Shown: positions 45,527 to 53,358 of the stretch, piece after piece
How positions within the stretch are numbered: position 1 is the stretch's first letter
Layout of the letters: every line of letters starts with the position of its first letter
From: Mediannikoviicoccus vaginalis
Lineage (GTDB): Bacteria > Bacillota > Clostridia > Tissierellales > Peptoniphilaceae
Reading direction: 5' to 3'
Assembly (NCBI RefSeq): GCF_928097925.1
Contig: NZ_CAKMRI010000001.1
Coordinates: 868,001-932,000 of the forward strand
Length of the DNA stretch: 64,000 nucleotides
The notes under the pieces: generated by a model
What the model was told of the DNA's origin: nothing
Seen by the model: the letters and a program-made list of their open reading frames with translations, nothing else
Databases searched by the model: none
Translations under genes and position numbers: made by a program

Positions 45527-47587
45527 CTATTCAATAAGTCTTCTTAAAATATACTTTGAAACTATCCCTATTTTTGGCTCAATTTTATGAAAATTCTCTT
45601 GTATTCTTTTTTTCAACTCGTTTACAGTTTCAAAATCCTCATTAATAATTGCTGAAATTATTTTAATGTCTCTATCATAAACTCCAATATCTTTAAGAAT
45701 TTTTTTTGATGGTGAATTAATAAAATACACTTTTTCAATATTAGTCATCAGGTTCTCTTCTACAATTTCAACTAATTTCGCAAACCCTTCCAACTTCATA
45801 AAATATAGAACAACGGATATTTTTTTATAAAATTCATGTTCTATATAACTACTTTTCATTTTTATAGTCGTAGTAATAATTCTATCTAAATCAATATCAG
45901 TTTTCTTAAAAGCTTCTCTTGTTTTTTCAACTGTCTGTCGAATATTCGGAGCAGTCTTATATGTCAACACGTTTATAATATAAGTATTTAAATAACTATT
46001 ATAAGTATTACTTTCAATAATCTTATAGAGTGGCCTTATCAATTTCAATTTACTTTGTTGACCTAATTCACTAAATTCTTTAATAGCGTTTATTAATTCT
46101 GATTTATTATTTTGGTATCTTGTATATATAAATTTTACAGTTGAAAATCTACAAACTGTTGCTAAATTAGTTTTATAATCTTCGTATGAAATAGCTAGTT
46201 TATTTAATAATTCAATAAACTCAGGATGATCTTGATAATGCCCATTATTAATATCCATGTCAATTGATTCAGAAGTAACTTCAAATTCAATTGATTTTAG
46301 CGCTTCTCCTTTAAGATACTCTCGATCTTCTGGCCCACGTATATAGTGTGCGGTACCTAAATAATATCTATATAACCTACCTGTTCTACCAACTAAATTG
46401 AAAAAATCAAAAGCGTCAAATTCATTAGTACTTCTTGCTGGCTTTGTAATTATTATATGTTCTGCAGCTGTATTAACCCCTTCTAGCAAAGTAGATGTAC
46501 ATAACATAACATCAAAATTGCTTTCTAAATCATTAAATAATTCAAGAACAATCATTCTAATTCCCAGAGGCAACTGACCATTATGAACTAACACTCCTCT
46601 CTCGAGCGCTTTTAACACCGACCATTCTTCATGTATTTCCTCTTTTGCCCAGTCTATAAACTCCTCAAGAATAGGGTTGGGAGCTATATCTTTTAAAATA
46701 TTTATACTTCTAGCATATTTGTTAAGGCTACTAACTGTTGGAAAATATACTAACGTTTTTCCTTTGAGATTGAGTAAAATATCTGAAGTTTTTTCTTCCC
46801 TATCACGCTCATCCAGTATTTTATATTCTATAACTTCATTTACTACAGGAGCAAAATTACTTGAGTAAAAGTTCGGCTCCGATTTAAGTTTTTCAATATT
46901 TTTTATATTTTTCAAGAACGGTGCTAGCAAAACATATTTCCTGGCTTTTTCTGCTAATAACTTATACGCAAGATTTAAAATAAGGACTCTATCATTCGAC
47001 ATGTCTTTCTTTAACTTATAAACTTCATCAATAACTAAAAAATCTATTTCACTTAAGATTTTGTCAGCATCCTCAGTAACGACACGATCGTGAGTTAAAA
47101 TAAAAAGATTATACTTTGAAAAATCATATTGTCCATCTGGATTAATGCTTAAGTAAACACGATATTCTGAAAACTCTTCCTTATATTTGTTAATCACCCT
47201 CTGTTTATATTCATCAACTAAGGCTAATGTAGGCACAATGAGTACAACATTCTTAGGTTTGTACCTAACTATATATTCAAAAATCACAAAAGTTTTACCA
47301 AAACTCGTTGGAGCACTAAAAATAGTCCCTATATTTTCAGATATTTTATTTAAAATTTTCATTTGTTCAGGGTGAAGAGAGATGTTTTCATCTAAGTAAC
47401 TAACGGCAAATCCGTTATATATTGCTGATTGTAAAGAATACTCTTTTGAATACATAGTCAATCCTAGATTAAATAAGTTCTCAGAATTTTTTTTGGCAAA
47501 AACTGTTCGATTGGAACTTTCATGAAGCTCAAGTATAAATGAATCTCTATATTTCTCAATTTGATGGAATTTTTCTTCTGTATTCAT
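45527..47587 (-). CDS. hamB: Hachiman helicase HamB
   Basis: This is a superfamily 2 DNA helicase, 686 residues. Walker A is APTSFGKT (92-99), motif II is VIDEVYKL (DEVY), a later stretch is MLCTSTLLEGVN, and motif VI is LVGRTGRLYR. The C-terminal 250 residues are helical with no further known motif. Its start overlaps the DUF1837/HamA gene by 32 bp. HamA plus such a helicase is the Hachiman anti-phage system, in which the helicase senses damaged or foreign DNA and releases the nuclease. The product is compact compared with several described HamB proteins. Confidence 0.82.
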   Translation of the reverse strand: MNTEEKFHQIEKYRDSFILELHESSNRTVFAKKNSENLFNLGLTMYSKEYSLQSAIYNGFAVSYLDENISLHPEQMKILNKISENIGTIFSAPTSFGKTFVIFEYIVRYKPKNVVLIVPTLALVDEYKQRVINKYKEEFSEYRVYLSINPDGQYDFSKYNLFILTHDRVVTEDADKILSEIDFLVIDEVYKLKKDMSNDRVLILNLAYKLLAEKARKYVLLAPFLKNIKNIEKLKSEPNFYSSNFAPVVNEVIEYKILDERDREEKTSDILLNLKGKTLVYFPTVSSLNKYARSINILKDIAPNPILEEFIDWAKEEIHEEWSVLKALERGVLVHNGQLPLGIRMIVLELFNDLESNFDVMLCTSTLLEGVNTAAEHIIITKPARSTNEFDAFDFFNLVGRTGRLYRYYLGTAHYIRGPEDREYLKGEALKSIEFEVTSESIDMDINNGHYQDHPEFIELLNKLAISYEDYKTNLATVCRFSTVKFIYTRYQNNKSELINAIKEFSELGQQSKLKLIRPLYKIIESNTYNSYLNTYIINVLTYKTAPNIRQTVEKTREAFKKTDIDLDRIITTTIKMKSSYIEHEFYKKISVVLYFMKLEGFAKLVEIVEENLMTNIEKVYFINSPSKKILKDIGVYDRDIKIISAIINEDFETVNELKKRIQENFHKIEPKIGIVSKYILRRLIE

Positions 47588-48500
47588 CTTGTTTCTTCAC
47601 CGCCAATCTTATTGCATATTCCACAAATATTCTTTTATCTATTACGGGCAGGGAAATAAATAAGTATTTCGTATTAAATCCTGCTATCTTTTTAATTTTT
47701 ATCTTGTCAAATGCATTTAGAATTTTTTCAATATCAGTATCTATTTCACCCCCATGTGCTATAAATACAGGAATAACTACTGATTGAATCCCCTCCATCT
47801 TTGCAAACTGATCAAATGAACAGCATAGTTCTATACTATCTCCATACGACTTCATAAATTGTGAATCTAGTTGTAAGAAACTATTTGATAATATTAACAA
47901 AAATTCCTCAGCTATTTGATGCTCATAATTCAGTAAGGAGACATTTATTAATTCTATTCCATTATCAATACTGTTAGAAAACTTTGACTCACCGAAAAGT
48001 ATTTCAGAATTATCTTGATCATAAAACAGCGCATCAATTCCAAAAACACTCATATTTCTATTTGTCGTGAGCGTAAACTTTGGAATAATACAACGGTATT
48101 GAAAATACTTACTAAGAAGTAAATGGAAAACATATTCCCCAATTTTCCCAATCTTATCATTTTGAACTATAAACTTTCCCTGCTCTTCAATACAGTCATA
48201 TTCATCGCTCAAAATTTTTTTCAAATCTTCATCAATATTGGTCATGGGAATTTTTTCTAACTCATCATTTAAAAAATATGAAATATTCTTATATAAGTGA
48301 ACATATTCTTTGTCTCCAGGATTAAAATCGATTCCAGTTAAATTTTCTGTATAAAACAATAGATTCTGTTCACTAAAAATATATTCAACTAACCCTTCAA
48401 TAAATTTATCTGCTTCAGTAAAATTCGCATATATAATGCTATATCTTTCATTATCATTTGAATGATATACAGTAAACTCATCAAACTTATGCTGTTTCAA
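47556..48500 (-). CDS. hamA: Hachiman nuclease HamA (DUF1837)
   Basis: The 314-residue protein has a DUF1837-type PD-(D/E)XK nuclease core. Visible residues are Glu122 in KIGEYVFHLLL, Asp156 in VFGIDALFYD, and Glu171/Lys173 in LFGESKFS. The TTNRNMSVFG stretch fits the family too. The start is TTG at 48500 with AAGGAGGTG 5 nt upstream. It is the first gene of a two-gene operon with hamB. In described systems HamA destroys DNA of the infected cell when HamB is triggered. Confidence 0.82.
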   Translation of the reverse strand: MKQHKFDEFTVYHSNDNERYSIIYANFTEADKFIEGLVEYIFSEQNLLFYTENLTGIDFNPGDKEYVHLYKNISYFLNDELEKIPMTNIDEDLKKILSDEYDCIEEQGKFIVQNDKIGKIGEYVFHLLLSKYFQYRCIIPKFTLTTNRNMSVFGIDALFYDQDNSEILFGESKFSNSIDNGIELINVSLLNYEHQIAEEFLLILSNSFLQLDSQFMKSYGDSIELCCSFDQFAKMEGIQSVVIPVFIAHGGEIDTDIEKILNAFDKIKIKKIAGFNTKYLFISLPVIDKRIFVEYAIRLAVKKQDEYRRKIPSN

Positions 48501-48523
48501 GTTACACCTCCTTCCCTATTTAA

Positions 48524-48728
48524 TAAATATTCTCTTTAAAATTCTCAGCCTGTTCCATGACAATATTAAATACTTCGTCATTCCACTCTGATGGGTATCC
48601 ATTTTCATATAGTAAGATAACTAAATGCATCTTTAATTGTGACTTAATATCGTTTCTATTCGACCAATCTGTATACTGAGATTTATTATCTACCAATTCT
48701 TTAATCTTCTTTCCATTTGTCTTTTTCT
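48524..48728 (-). pseudogene. C-terminal fragment of type I restriction subunit HsdR
   Basis: The minus strand reads KIKELVDNKSQYTDWSNRND, then IKSQLKMHLVILLYENGYPS and VMEQAENFKENIY-stop. This is the terminal helical piece of HsdR proteins (DWxxRxDxxxxL..GYP). There is no start codon or upstream enzyme. It lies directly before hamA. Confidence 0.7.
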
Positions 48729-48905
48729 AGTAAATGGCCTCCTTAAGGTTCGATATAAATTTGTTCTCTAAAATATCCATCTACACCTTTCTTTTGTAAG
48801 AACAACAAAAAGTCTGGCTCAAATCTTTCGCCTGTATCAAATTCATAAATAACCAAGGCTGGAATTTTCTCATTTCTTACCAAATAAATTTCATCATATT
48901 TTAGG
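48729..48905 (-). pseudogene. C-terminal fragment of a type III restriction (Res-like) enzyme
   Basis: The frame reads KYDEIYLVRNEKIPALVIYE, FDTGERFEPDFLLFLQKKG, REQIYIEP-stop-GGHLLEKDKWKED-stop. The ERFEPDFLLFL...IEPKG...KDKWKE pattern is the nuclease end of Res-type helicase-nucleases, here broken where the lysine codon should be. It overlaps the end of the PD-(D/E)XK gene and abuts the HsdR fragment. Confidence 0.7.
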
Positions 48906-49400
48906 TACAATAGAATGGTTATCTATACCATTTTTAGCGATGTCCCACCTTGCAACTTTAATTTTTTTAATTCTTCTACCACTTCCATAATCAAGTAGAT
49001 CTTCTCTATTTAGGTTATTTAATATCTTATTTAAGCTACCTAAGCCACTAGATGATAGTAAATAAGCTTCTTCCGGATTACACAACTTACAATATATAAG
49101 CAATTGACCTAAATCATGTAAATTTAAAGCTGTTTTTTTAGCTTCAATGAAGTAAATTTCTGCTTTATCACTCTCTTTAACTATACCCAAAACATCTATT
49201 TGTATATTTAATCCTACCGCCTGTGGATAGTATTTAATTACATCGTGTTTATTCAAAACAGAATCCAAGTCTACAGCATGACTATCTTCAATAATAATAG
49301 TACAATCTTTATTCTTATATTTATCATTAAGGTATACTCCTAACCATTTGCACATTGGTTTATAGAGTTCAATTTCAAATTTAACATTTTTATTCAGCAT
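48894..49400 (-). CDS. Small PD-(D/E)XK nuclease of the R-M-like operon
   Basis: The 168-residue protein carries a plain PD-(D/E)XK core: Asp69 in IQIDVLGI, Glu86 and Lys88 in YFIEAKK, then the helix LHDLGQLLIYCKL, with Glu9/Glu11 in the first helix. It overlaps the LAGLIDADG-fold gene by 11 bp and is the last gene of the operon. The natural reading is the DNA-cutting part of a restriction enzyme. It is short and has no evident target-recognition domain, so recognition may come from its coupled neighbour. The stop lies inside an older Res fragment. Confidence 0.7.
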   Translation of the reverse strand: MLNKNVKFEIELYKPMCKWLGVYLNDKYKNKDCTIIIEDSHAVDLDSVLNKHDVIKYYPQAVGLNIQIDVLGIVKESDKAEIYFIEAKKTALNLHDLGQLLIYCKLCNPEEAYLLSSSGLGSLNKILNNLNREDLLDYGSGRRIKKIKVARWDIAKNGIDNHSIVPKI

Positions 49401-50262
49401 ACCCTAAATCCTTTGCTAAATCTGTCCAAGAATCATAATGTTTTCCACGTATTTTTAAAGGCAGACTAGAATCATTTTCCATAGGATGTTTTTCTTTTTT
49501 TCTTATTCTTACTGGTTTTTCCCAATAAAATTTATGTGTTTTATTTTCATCCATATATTCTAACAATTCTTCCGCATATTTTTCTAAGGCTCTTTGCTTA
49601 TGAACAATGTTAAATCCAATTGGTAGAAATTCATTTGCCCATATTTTTACTTGATGTTCTTTTTTCCAATAATTTGGTTTTCCTTCATTATATTTTTTTA
49701 AGTTTGAATCTCTAAAATTCGGATGACCAAAATCTATTGTCTGTATTGGTATGTCTAATGTTTTCAGCATATTTGCAATATCAATAACAAATTGCCAATT
49801 CCCTGGTATTTCAATATAAACTCTATGCTGTCCCTGTTGACCGTATGCCATATTACTTCTTCTTATATAACCAGTAACATCAGCTACTCCTCGTAATAAT
49901 TCTTTTTTCTCATCAGTAGTTATATTGAACAAATCATCATTCATTGTCATAGTAGAATGATGGACACCATTTCCTATAAACCTTAAAATTTCTCTCATTG
50001 TATAATCTTCATTTGATTTTGTAAAAGAAATTTTTGTAGCTCTTTTTGTTTGTGTTATAGGAATTGAGTGACCTATCAAAGGCTCTATAACATTCCTAAT
50101 ATCAGCCAAGCTACTTTTAACATAGACCGATACCTCTAAGCCATCGTCATCTTTTAAATTTTTATGAGGAATTTCTATAGTTATTGTTGTGTCTCTTTTA
50201 TTTCTCTGTATTTCTCCGTTGCCTAATATCATTCCTATTAAATAAGCCATTTGATTATTCAT
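49390..50262 (-). CDS. LAGLIDADG-fold protein lacking both canonical acids
   Basis: The 290-residue protein has two LAGLIDADG-like helices: LIGMILGNGEI (8-18) and LLRGVADVTGYI (122-133), about 115 residues apart, as in single-chain homing endonucleases. In the canonical motif the eighth residue is the metal-binding Asp/Glu. Here it is Asn15 and Thr130, so cutting by this fold is doubtful. The sequence between and after (VYIEIPGNWQFVIDIANML, TIDFGH) fits the alpha-beta-beta pattern. The C terminus, SWTDLAKDLGY, looks like a small recognition helix. It begins at the base after the methyltransferase stop and overlaps the nuclease gene, so it probably is the DNA-recognition part of the same system. 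Confidence 0.65.
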   Translation of the reverse strand: MNNQMAYLIGMILGNGEIQRNKRDTTITIEIPHKNLKDDDGLEVSVYVKSSLADIRNVIEPLIGHSIPITQTKRATKISFTKSNEDYTMREILRFIGNGVHHSTMTMNDDLFNITTDEKKELLRGVADVTGYIRRSNMAYGQQGQHRVYIEIPGNWQFVIDIANMLKTLDIPIQTIDFGHPNFRDSNLKKYNEGKPNYWKKEHQVKIWANEFLPIGFNIVHKQRALEKYAEELLEYMDENKTHKFYWEKPVRIRKKEKHPMENDSSLPLKIRGKHYDSWTDLAKDLGYAE

Positions 50263-51348
50263 TTAAATTTCCTCACTTTCTGTATTCGTAAAAGCATTAT
50301 ATATTTGATCAGCTATAGCTTTTGCTAATAATGGTGGAACTGCATTACCTATCTGAGTTCTTATATCAACCTTATTACCATAAAAAATAAAATTATCATC
50401 AAATGATTGTATCCTAGCAGCTTCTCTTGGTGTTATTGATCTATTAAGATATGGGTGATTATTTGTACCATTTGATGCGGCATCAAATCTTGTATCAATC
50501 GTTGGAGATGGTTCATCCCATTTTAAACGTCCCCATGTAGAATTAAATTTTTGATTCCCTAATAAGTGATCAGGCAAATACTCTTTTCCTTTTTCAGGTG
50601 GAATCATACTTAACTTTTTAATAGCTACATCAGAATGATTTGACGCTTTATGGTTATATAATTTTTTAGATCCATGTCTCATATTCTGTTGATACTCTGA
50701 ATTCGGATTGATTTTATAATCTTGTTCAAAATCTCCCTCATTAGAGTTTAAAAAAGATAAGTCACCAATAGCTTCCCTAACAGTAACAGGTTTAATTGCC
50801 GAAGGTTCTGGCAACTCAATTGTACTACTCTTACTGCATATAAAGATGGCTCTCTCTCTATTTTGAGGAACCCCATAATCACTTGCCTTTACGATTCCAT
50901 AACTAACTTTATATCCTAAATTTTTAATTTCTTTTATAATTTGCTCTTTAAACCATCCATTGGAAGTAGCTAATAAATTTTTGACATTTTCAATGACAAA
51001 TACTTCAGGATTTATTCTTTCAACTATGTGAAGATATTCTATAAACAGAAAATTTCTAGGATCCTTTAAGCCAAGTTTCTTGCCTTTTAAAGAAAACCCT
51101 TGACAAGGAGGTCCACCTATAATCATATTAACTTTATTTTTTATAGATAAATCAACTATATTATCTTGAATTTTTTTGTCTCTAATATCACCTATTATCA
51201 CTTTAGCATCAGGCATATTTTTAATAAAAGTTTGTGCTAATTTGTCATTTACATCTAATGCTATTTTCGTGGTAAAGTTGCTATTTTTATGCATTCCATA
51301 AGACATGCCCCCAGCACCACAGAATAAATCTAATATTCTAAATTTCAT
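50263..51348 (-). CDS. DNA (cytosine-5)-methyltransferase
   Basis: The 361-residue enzyme shows all main C5-methyltransferase motifs in order: I DLFCGAGG (7-14), IV GGPPCQGFS with nucleophile Cys82, VI ENVKNL (120-125), VIII QNRERAIF and X IGNAVPPLLAKAI. The target-recognition region, about 195-300, is of the single-specificity size. It overlaps the adenine methyltransferase gene by 11 bp. It protects the host site of a restriction system; the site itself cannot be deduced from sequence here. Confidence 0.93.
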   Translation of the reverse strand: MKFRILDLFCGAGGMSYGMHKNSNFTTKIALDVNDKLAQTFIKNMPDAKVIIGDIRDKKIQDNIVDLSIKNKVNMIIGGPPCQGFSLKGKKLGLKDPRNFLFIEYLHIVERINPEVFVIENVKNLLATSNGWFKEQIIKEIKNLGYKVSYGIVKASDYGVPQNRERAIFICSKSSTIELPEPSAIKPVTVREAIGDLSFLNSNEGDFEQDYKINPNSEYQQNMRHGSKKLYNHKASNHSDVAIKKLSMIPPEKGKEYLPDHLLGNQKFNSTWGRLKWDEPSPTIDTRFDAASNGTNNHPYLNRSITPREAARIQSFDDNFIFYGNKVDIRTQIGNAVPPLLAKAIADQIYNAFTNTESEEI

Positions 51349-52336
51349 AAGATTCTCTCTTTCGTTTTCTAATCAGTATTCTCTTAAAAGTTTCTTTGCC
51401 ATTAATAACTGGTTTAAATAAATCAAACTCATTATCTGATCCATGATTGGCTTCTCCTATTATCTCATAAGATTTTTCATCATAATATTTTAAAAAAGTA
51501 ATAGGTACACCCATTACTCCATCATAATCGTATGGAATTTCTGAAACTTTTGAAATGTGAATTGCATCAAAGTTATCATACTTAGGATACTTACCCTCAA
51601 CGTATTTATGTTTTAAAATTAGTTGGTTAATATTTTTATTTATATCTAAATTGGTTAACCACATAGCATTTCCTATACTTCTCCATTTTTGACCTGATTC
51701 ATCAATCCAAAATCTTGTTCTTCTAGGCTCGGTATCAGCAGGAACTTTAAACTGCATATCTCCAAAATGATATCCAATTTTAGCTTTATTCATTTTTATA
51801 TAGGGGAATATTTCTTTATATGTGATAGCGTTTTGATTGCTTATTAACAAATATTTTTTATTATATTGAGATATTAAAGAAAATAACTCAATAAATTTAG
51901 AAAAAGGTGGATTTGTAACCACAATATCGGATTCAATTAGGTATTTAATAGATTCTTCACTTCTAAAATCACCATCTCCAAGTAATTTTTTTACAAAATT
52001 GTTCTCTTTTATATATTTCTCTATTTCTTCACCATATAATGAATCTGGTAAATGGTCTATTTCTAACACCAAGCCTCTATCACAATCTAACGAATGCATC
52101 TTTGATTTCCCATAAGATATGCAAACAAGTTTTTTAAGCTCTAGCTTATTAAAATTATTCAAAAAATATTTTGAGAATGAAGATTCATAAGGATCATCAC
52201 AATTGCATAATACAATTTTATTTTTAAATTGAGGCATATAATTAGATAATTCTTTTTCTACAGTTTCATAAGTTGTATACCATTCATCGGTATTGCTTTT
52301 ACTGTATTTTGCTTTATTTAAAATTGAATTTCCCAA
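51338..52336 (-). CDS. EcoRI-family adenine-N6 DNA methyltransferase
   Basis: The 332-residue protein matches the EcoRI methylase family in size and layout: DEWYTTYETVEKEL near the start, CNCDDPYESSF, and motif IV VVTNPPFSKFIELF with NPPF (142-145). A later FWIDESGQKWRSIGNAMWLTN block is also typical. It methylates adenine at N6. It is preceded by a small Xre regulator and followed with overlap by a C5 methyltransferase, so the operon has two chemically different methylases. Confidence 0.88.
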   Translation of the reverse strand: MGNSILNKAKYSKSNTDEWYTTYETVEKELSNYMPQFKNKIVLCNCDDPYESSFSKYFLNNFNKLELKKLVCISYGKSKMHSLDCDRGLVLEIDHLPDSLYGEEIEKYIKENNFVKKLLGDGDFRSEESIKYLIESDIVVTNPPFSKFIELFSLISQYNKKYLLISNQNAITYKEIFPYIKMNKAKIGYHFGDMQFKVPADTEPRRTRFWIDESGQKWRSIGNAMWLTNLDINKNINQLILKHKYVEGKYPKYDNFDAIHISKVSEIPYDYDGVMGVPITFLKYYDEKSYEIIGEANHGSDNEFDLFKPVINGKETFKRILIRKRKRESYEI

Positions 52337-52357
52337 ATTATTCTCCTTACATTTTAA

Positions 52358-52579
52358 CTAATGATTTTCTGTGCTAGTTTTTTCACATTCAACAATATCT
52401 GATATATCGCAATCCAGTGTATTACAAATTCTTAAAAGCACATCTGTAGTAACATTTTGTCCATTTTTTATTTTATAAAATGTACTTTTACTTATTTGTG
52501 CTTTGTCCATAAGTTCAGTACTTTTCATTTCTAAGTCTATAAGTTTTTTAAACAATTTTTTATAACTAAATTTCAGCAT
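52358..52579 (-). CDS. Small Xre-type regulator (possible controller protein)
   Basis: The 73-residue protein is a single helix-turn-helix domain: KLIDLEMKSTELMDKAQISK, then STFYKIKNGQNVTTDVLLRI. It stands 21 bp ahead of the EcoRI-type methylase gene in the same direction, in the place of an R-M controller protein that delays nuclease synthesis. No clear C-box palindrome was found; a TATAAT on the minus strand at 52628-52623 may be its -10. Confidence 0.75.
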   Translation of the reverse strand: MLKFSYKKLFKKLIDLEMKSTELMDKAQISKSTFYKIKNGQNVTTDVLLRICNTLDCDISDIVECEKTSTENH

Positions 52580-52686
52580 GAGATATTTGAAACAACTCCC
52601 TATATTTATCTATATTGTCTTAATTATACCATTAAAACCATTCTTTTAACAGGCTTTTATTCTCTTATCTCGAACTAATTAAATAA

Positions 52687-53022
52687 TTATTTTCTTAATA
52701 ACAGGGAATGTATATCCAATATCTCTTTTACCAATTTTTCTATTTTTTCTCTCATATAGTCAATATCTTTTTTGTAAATAACACCAGTTGTATTAGTAGC
52801 TTTTGCAATTTGGTTTATATTATTTGTTGCATTTGAAAGTAGCCATTGGAGATCTCTAAATGGTTCTAGGTCTACAATATAAATTTCTTTTTCTAATACA
52901 CATTTTCTAAGAAAGTGGGACATTGTTTTGAAGTTTGCAAGTTTCATTTTCTTTTCAAAAATTTCTTTTTCTTCATCTGTTAAATATATTTTTAGTTGAT
53001 TATTTCTTTTTCTATTATCCAT
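52687..53022 (-). CDS. mobC: MobC-type relaxosome protein
   Basis: The 111-residue protein has a ribbon-helix-helix start (NNQLKIYLTDEEKEIFEKKM) and the MobC body NATNNINQIAKATNTTG, typical of proteins that open oriT for a relaxase. No relaxase gene follows, which is unusual: the place after it is taken by the R-M operon. A broken copy lies at 62014-62176. The hairpins just upstream (53049-53148) are the likely oriT. Confidence 0.8.
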   Translation of the reverse strand: MDNRKRNNQLKIYLTDEEKEIFEKKMKLANFKTMSHFLRKCVLEKEIYIVDLEPFRDLQWLLSNATNNINQIAKATNTTGVIYKKDIDYMREKIEKLVKEILDIHSLLLRK

Positions 53023-53048
53023 ATATTTCTCCTTTTAACTTATCTTTT

Positions 53049-53148
53049 GGGGTCTTAGGGTTCTCCCTAACAAGGAAAAAATCATAAAATTATATAGCCT
53101 TAATAACTATTGATTTTTTGATTTTTTCGTAAGTGGGTACTCACTTAC
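53049..53148. other. Hairpin cluster, candidate origin of transfer
   Basis: Two perfect short hairpins, TTAGGG-ttct-CCCTAA (53055-53070) and GTAAGTG-ggtact-CACTTAC (53129-53148), lie 30-130 bp upstream of mobC in a gap of 336 bp without a gene. Inverted repeats beside mobC are the usual form of oriT. The nick site cannot be named. Confidence 0.45.
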
Positions 53149-53358
53149 TGTGCTTGCTACTACTAACGAGTTTTTAATCTATTTTTTAATATTTTTTCAA
53201 ATAGGAATTAATAAGTGTAACTGTAACTCACAAAATAAAAACTTCCAAAATTAGGCGAGCTTGTTTTAAGAGTCTGTGACAACTCCTTATTATCAAGCCA
53301 TTAATTTATGTAATCCTAATTTAAGAAGATTTATAACAATAGGTTACAGGTTACAAAG

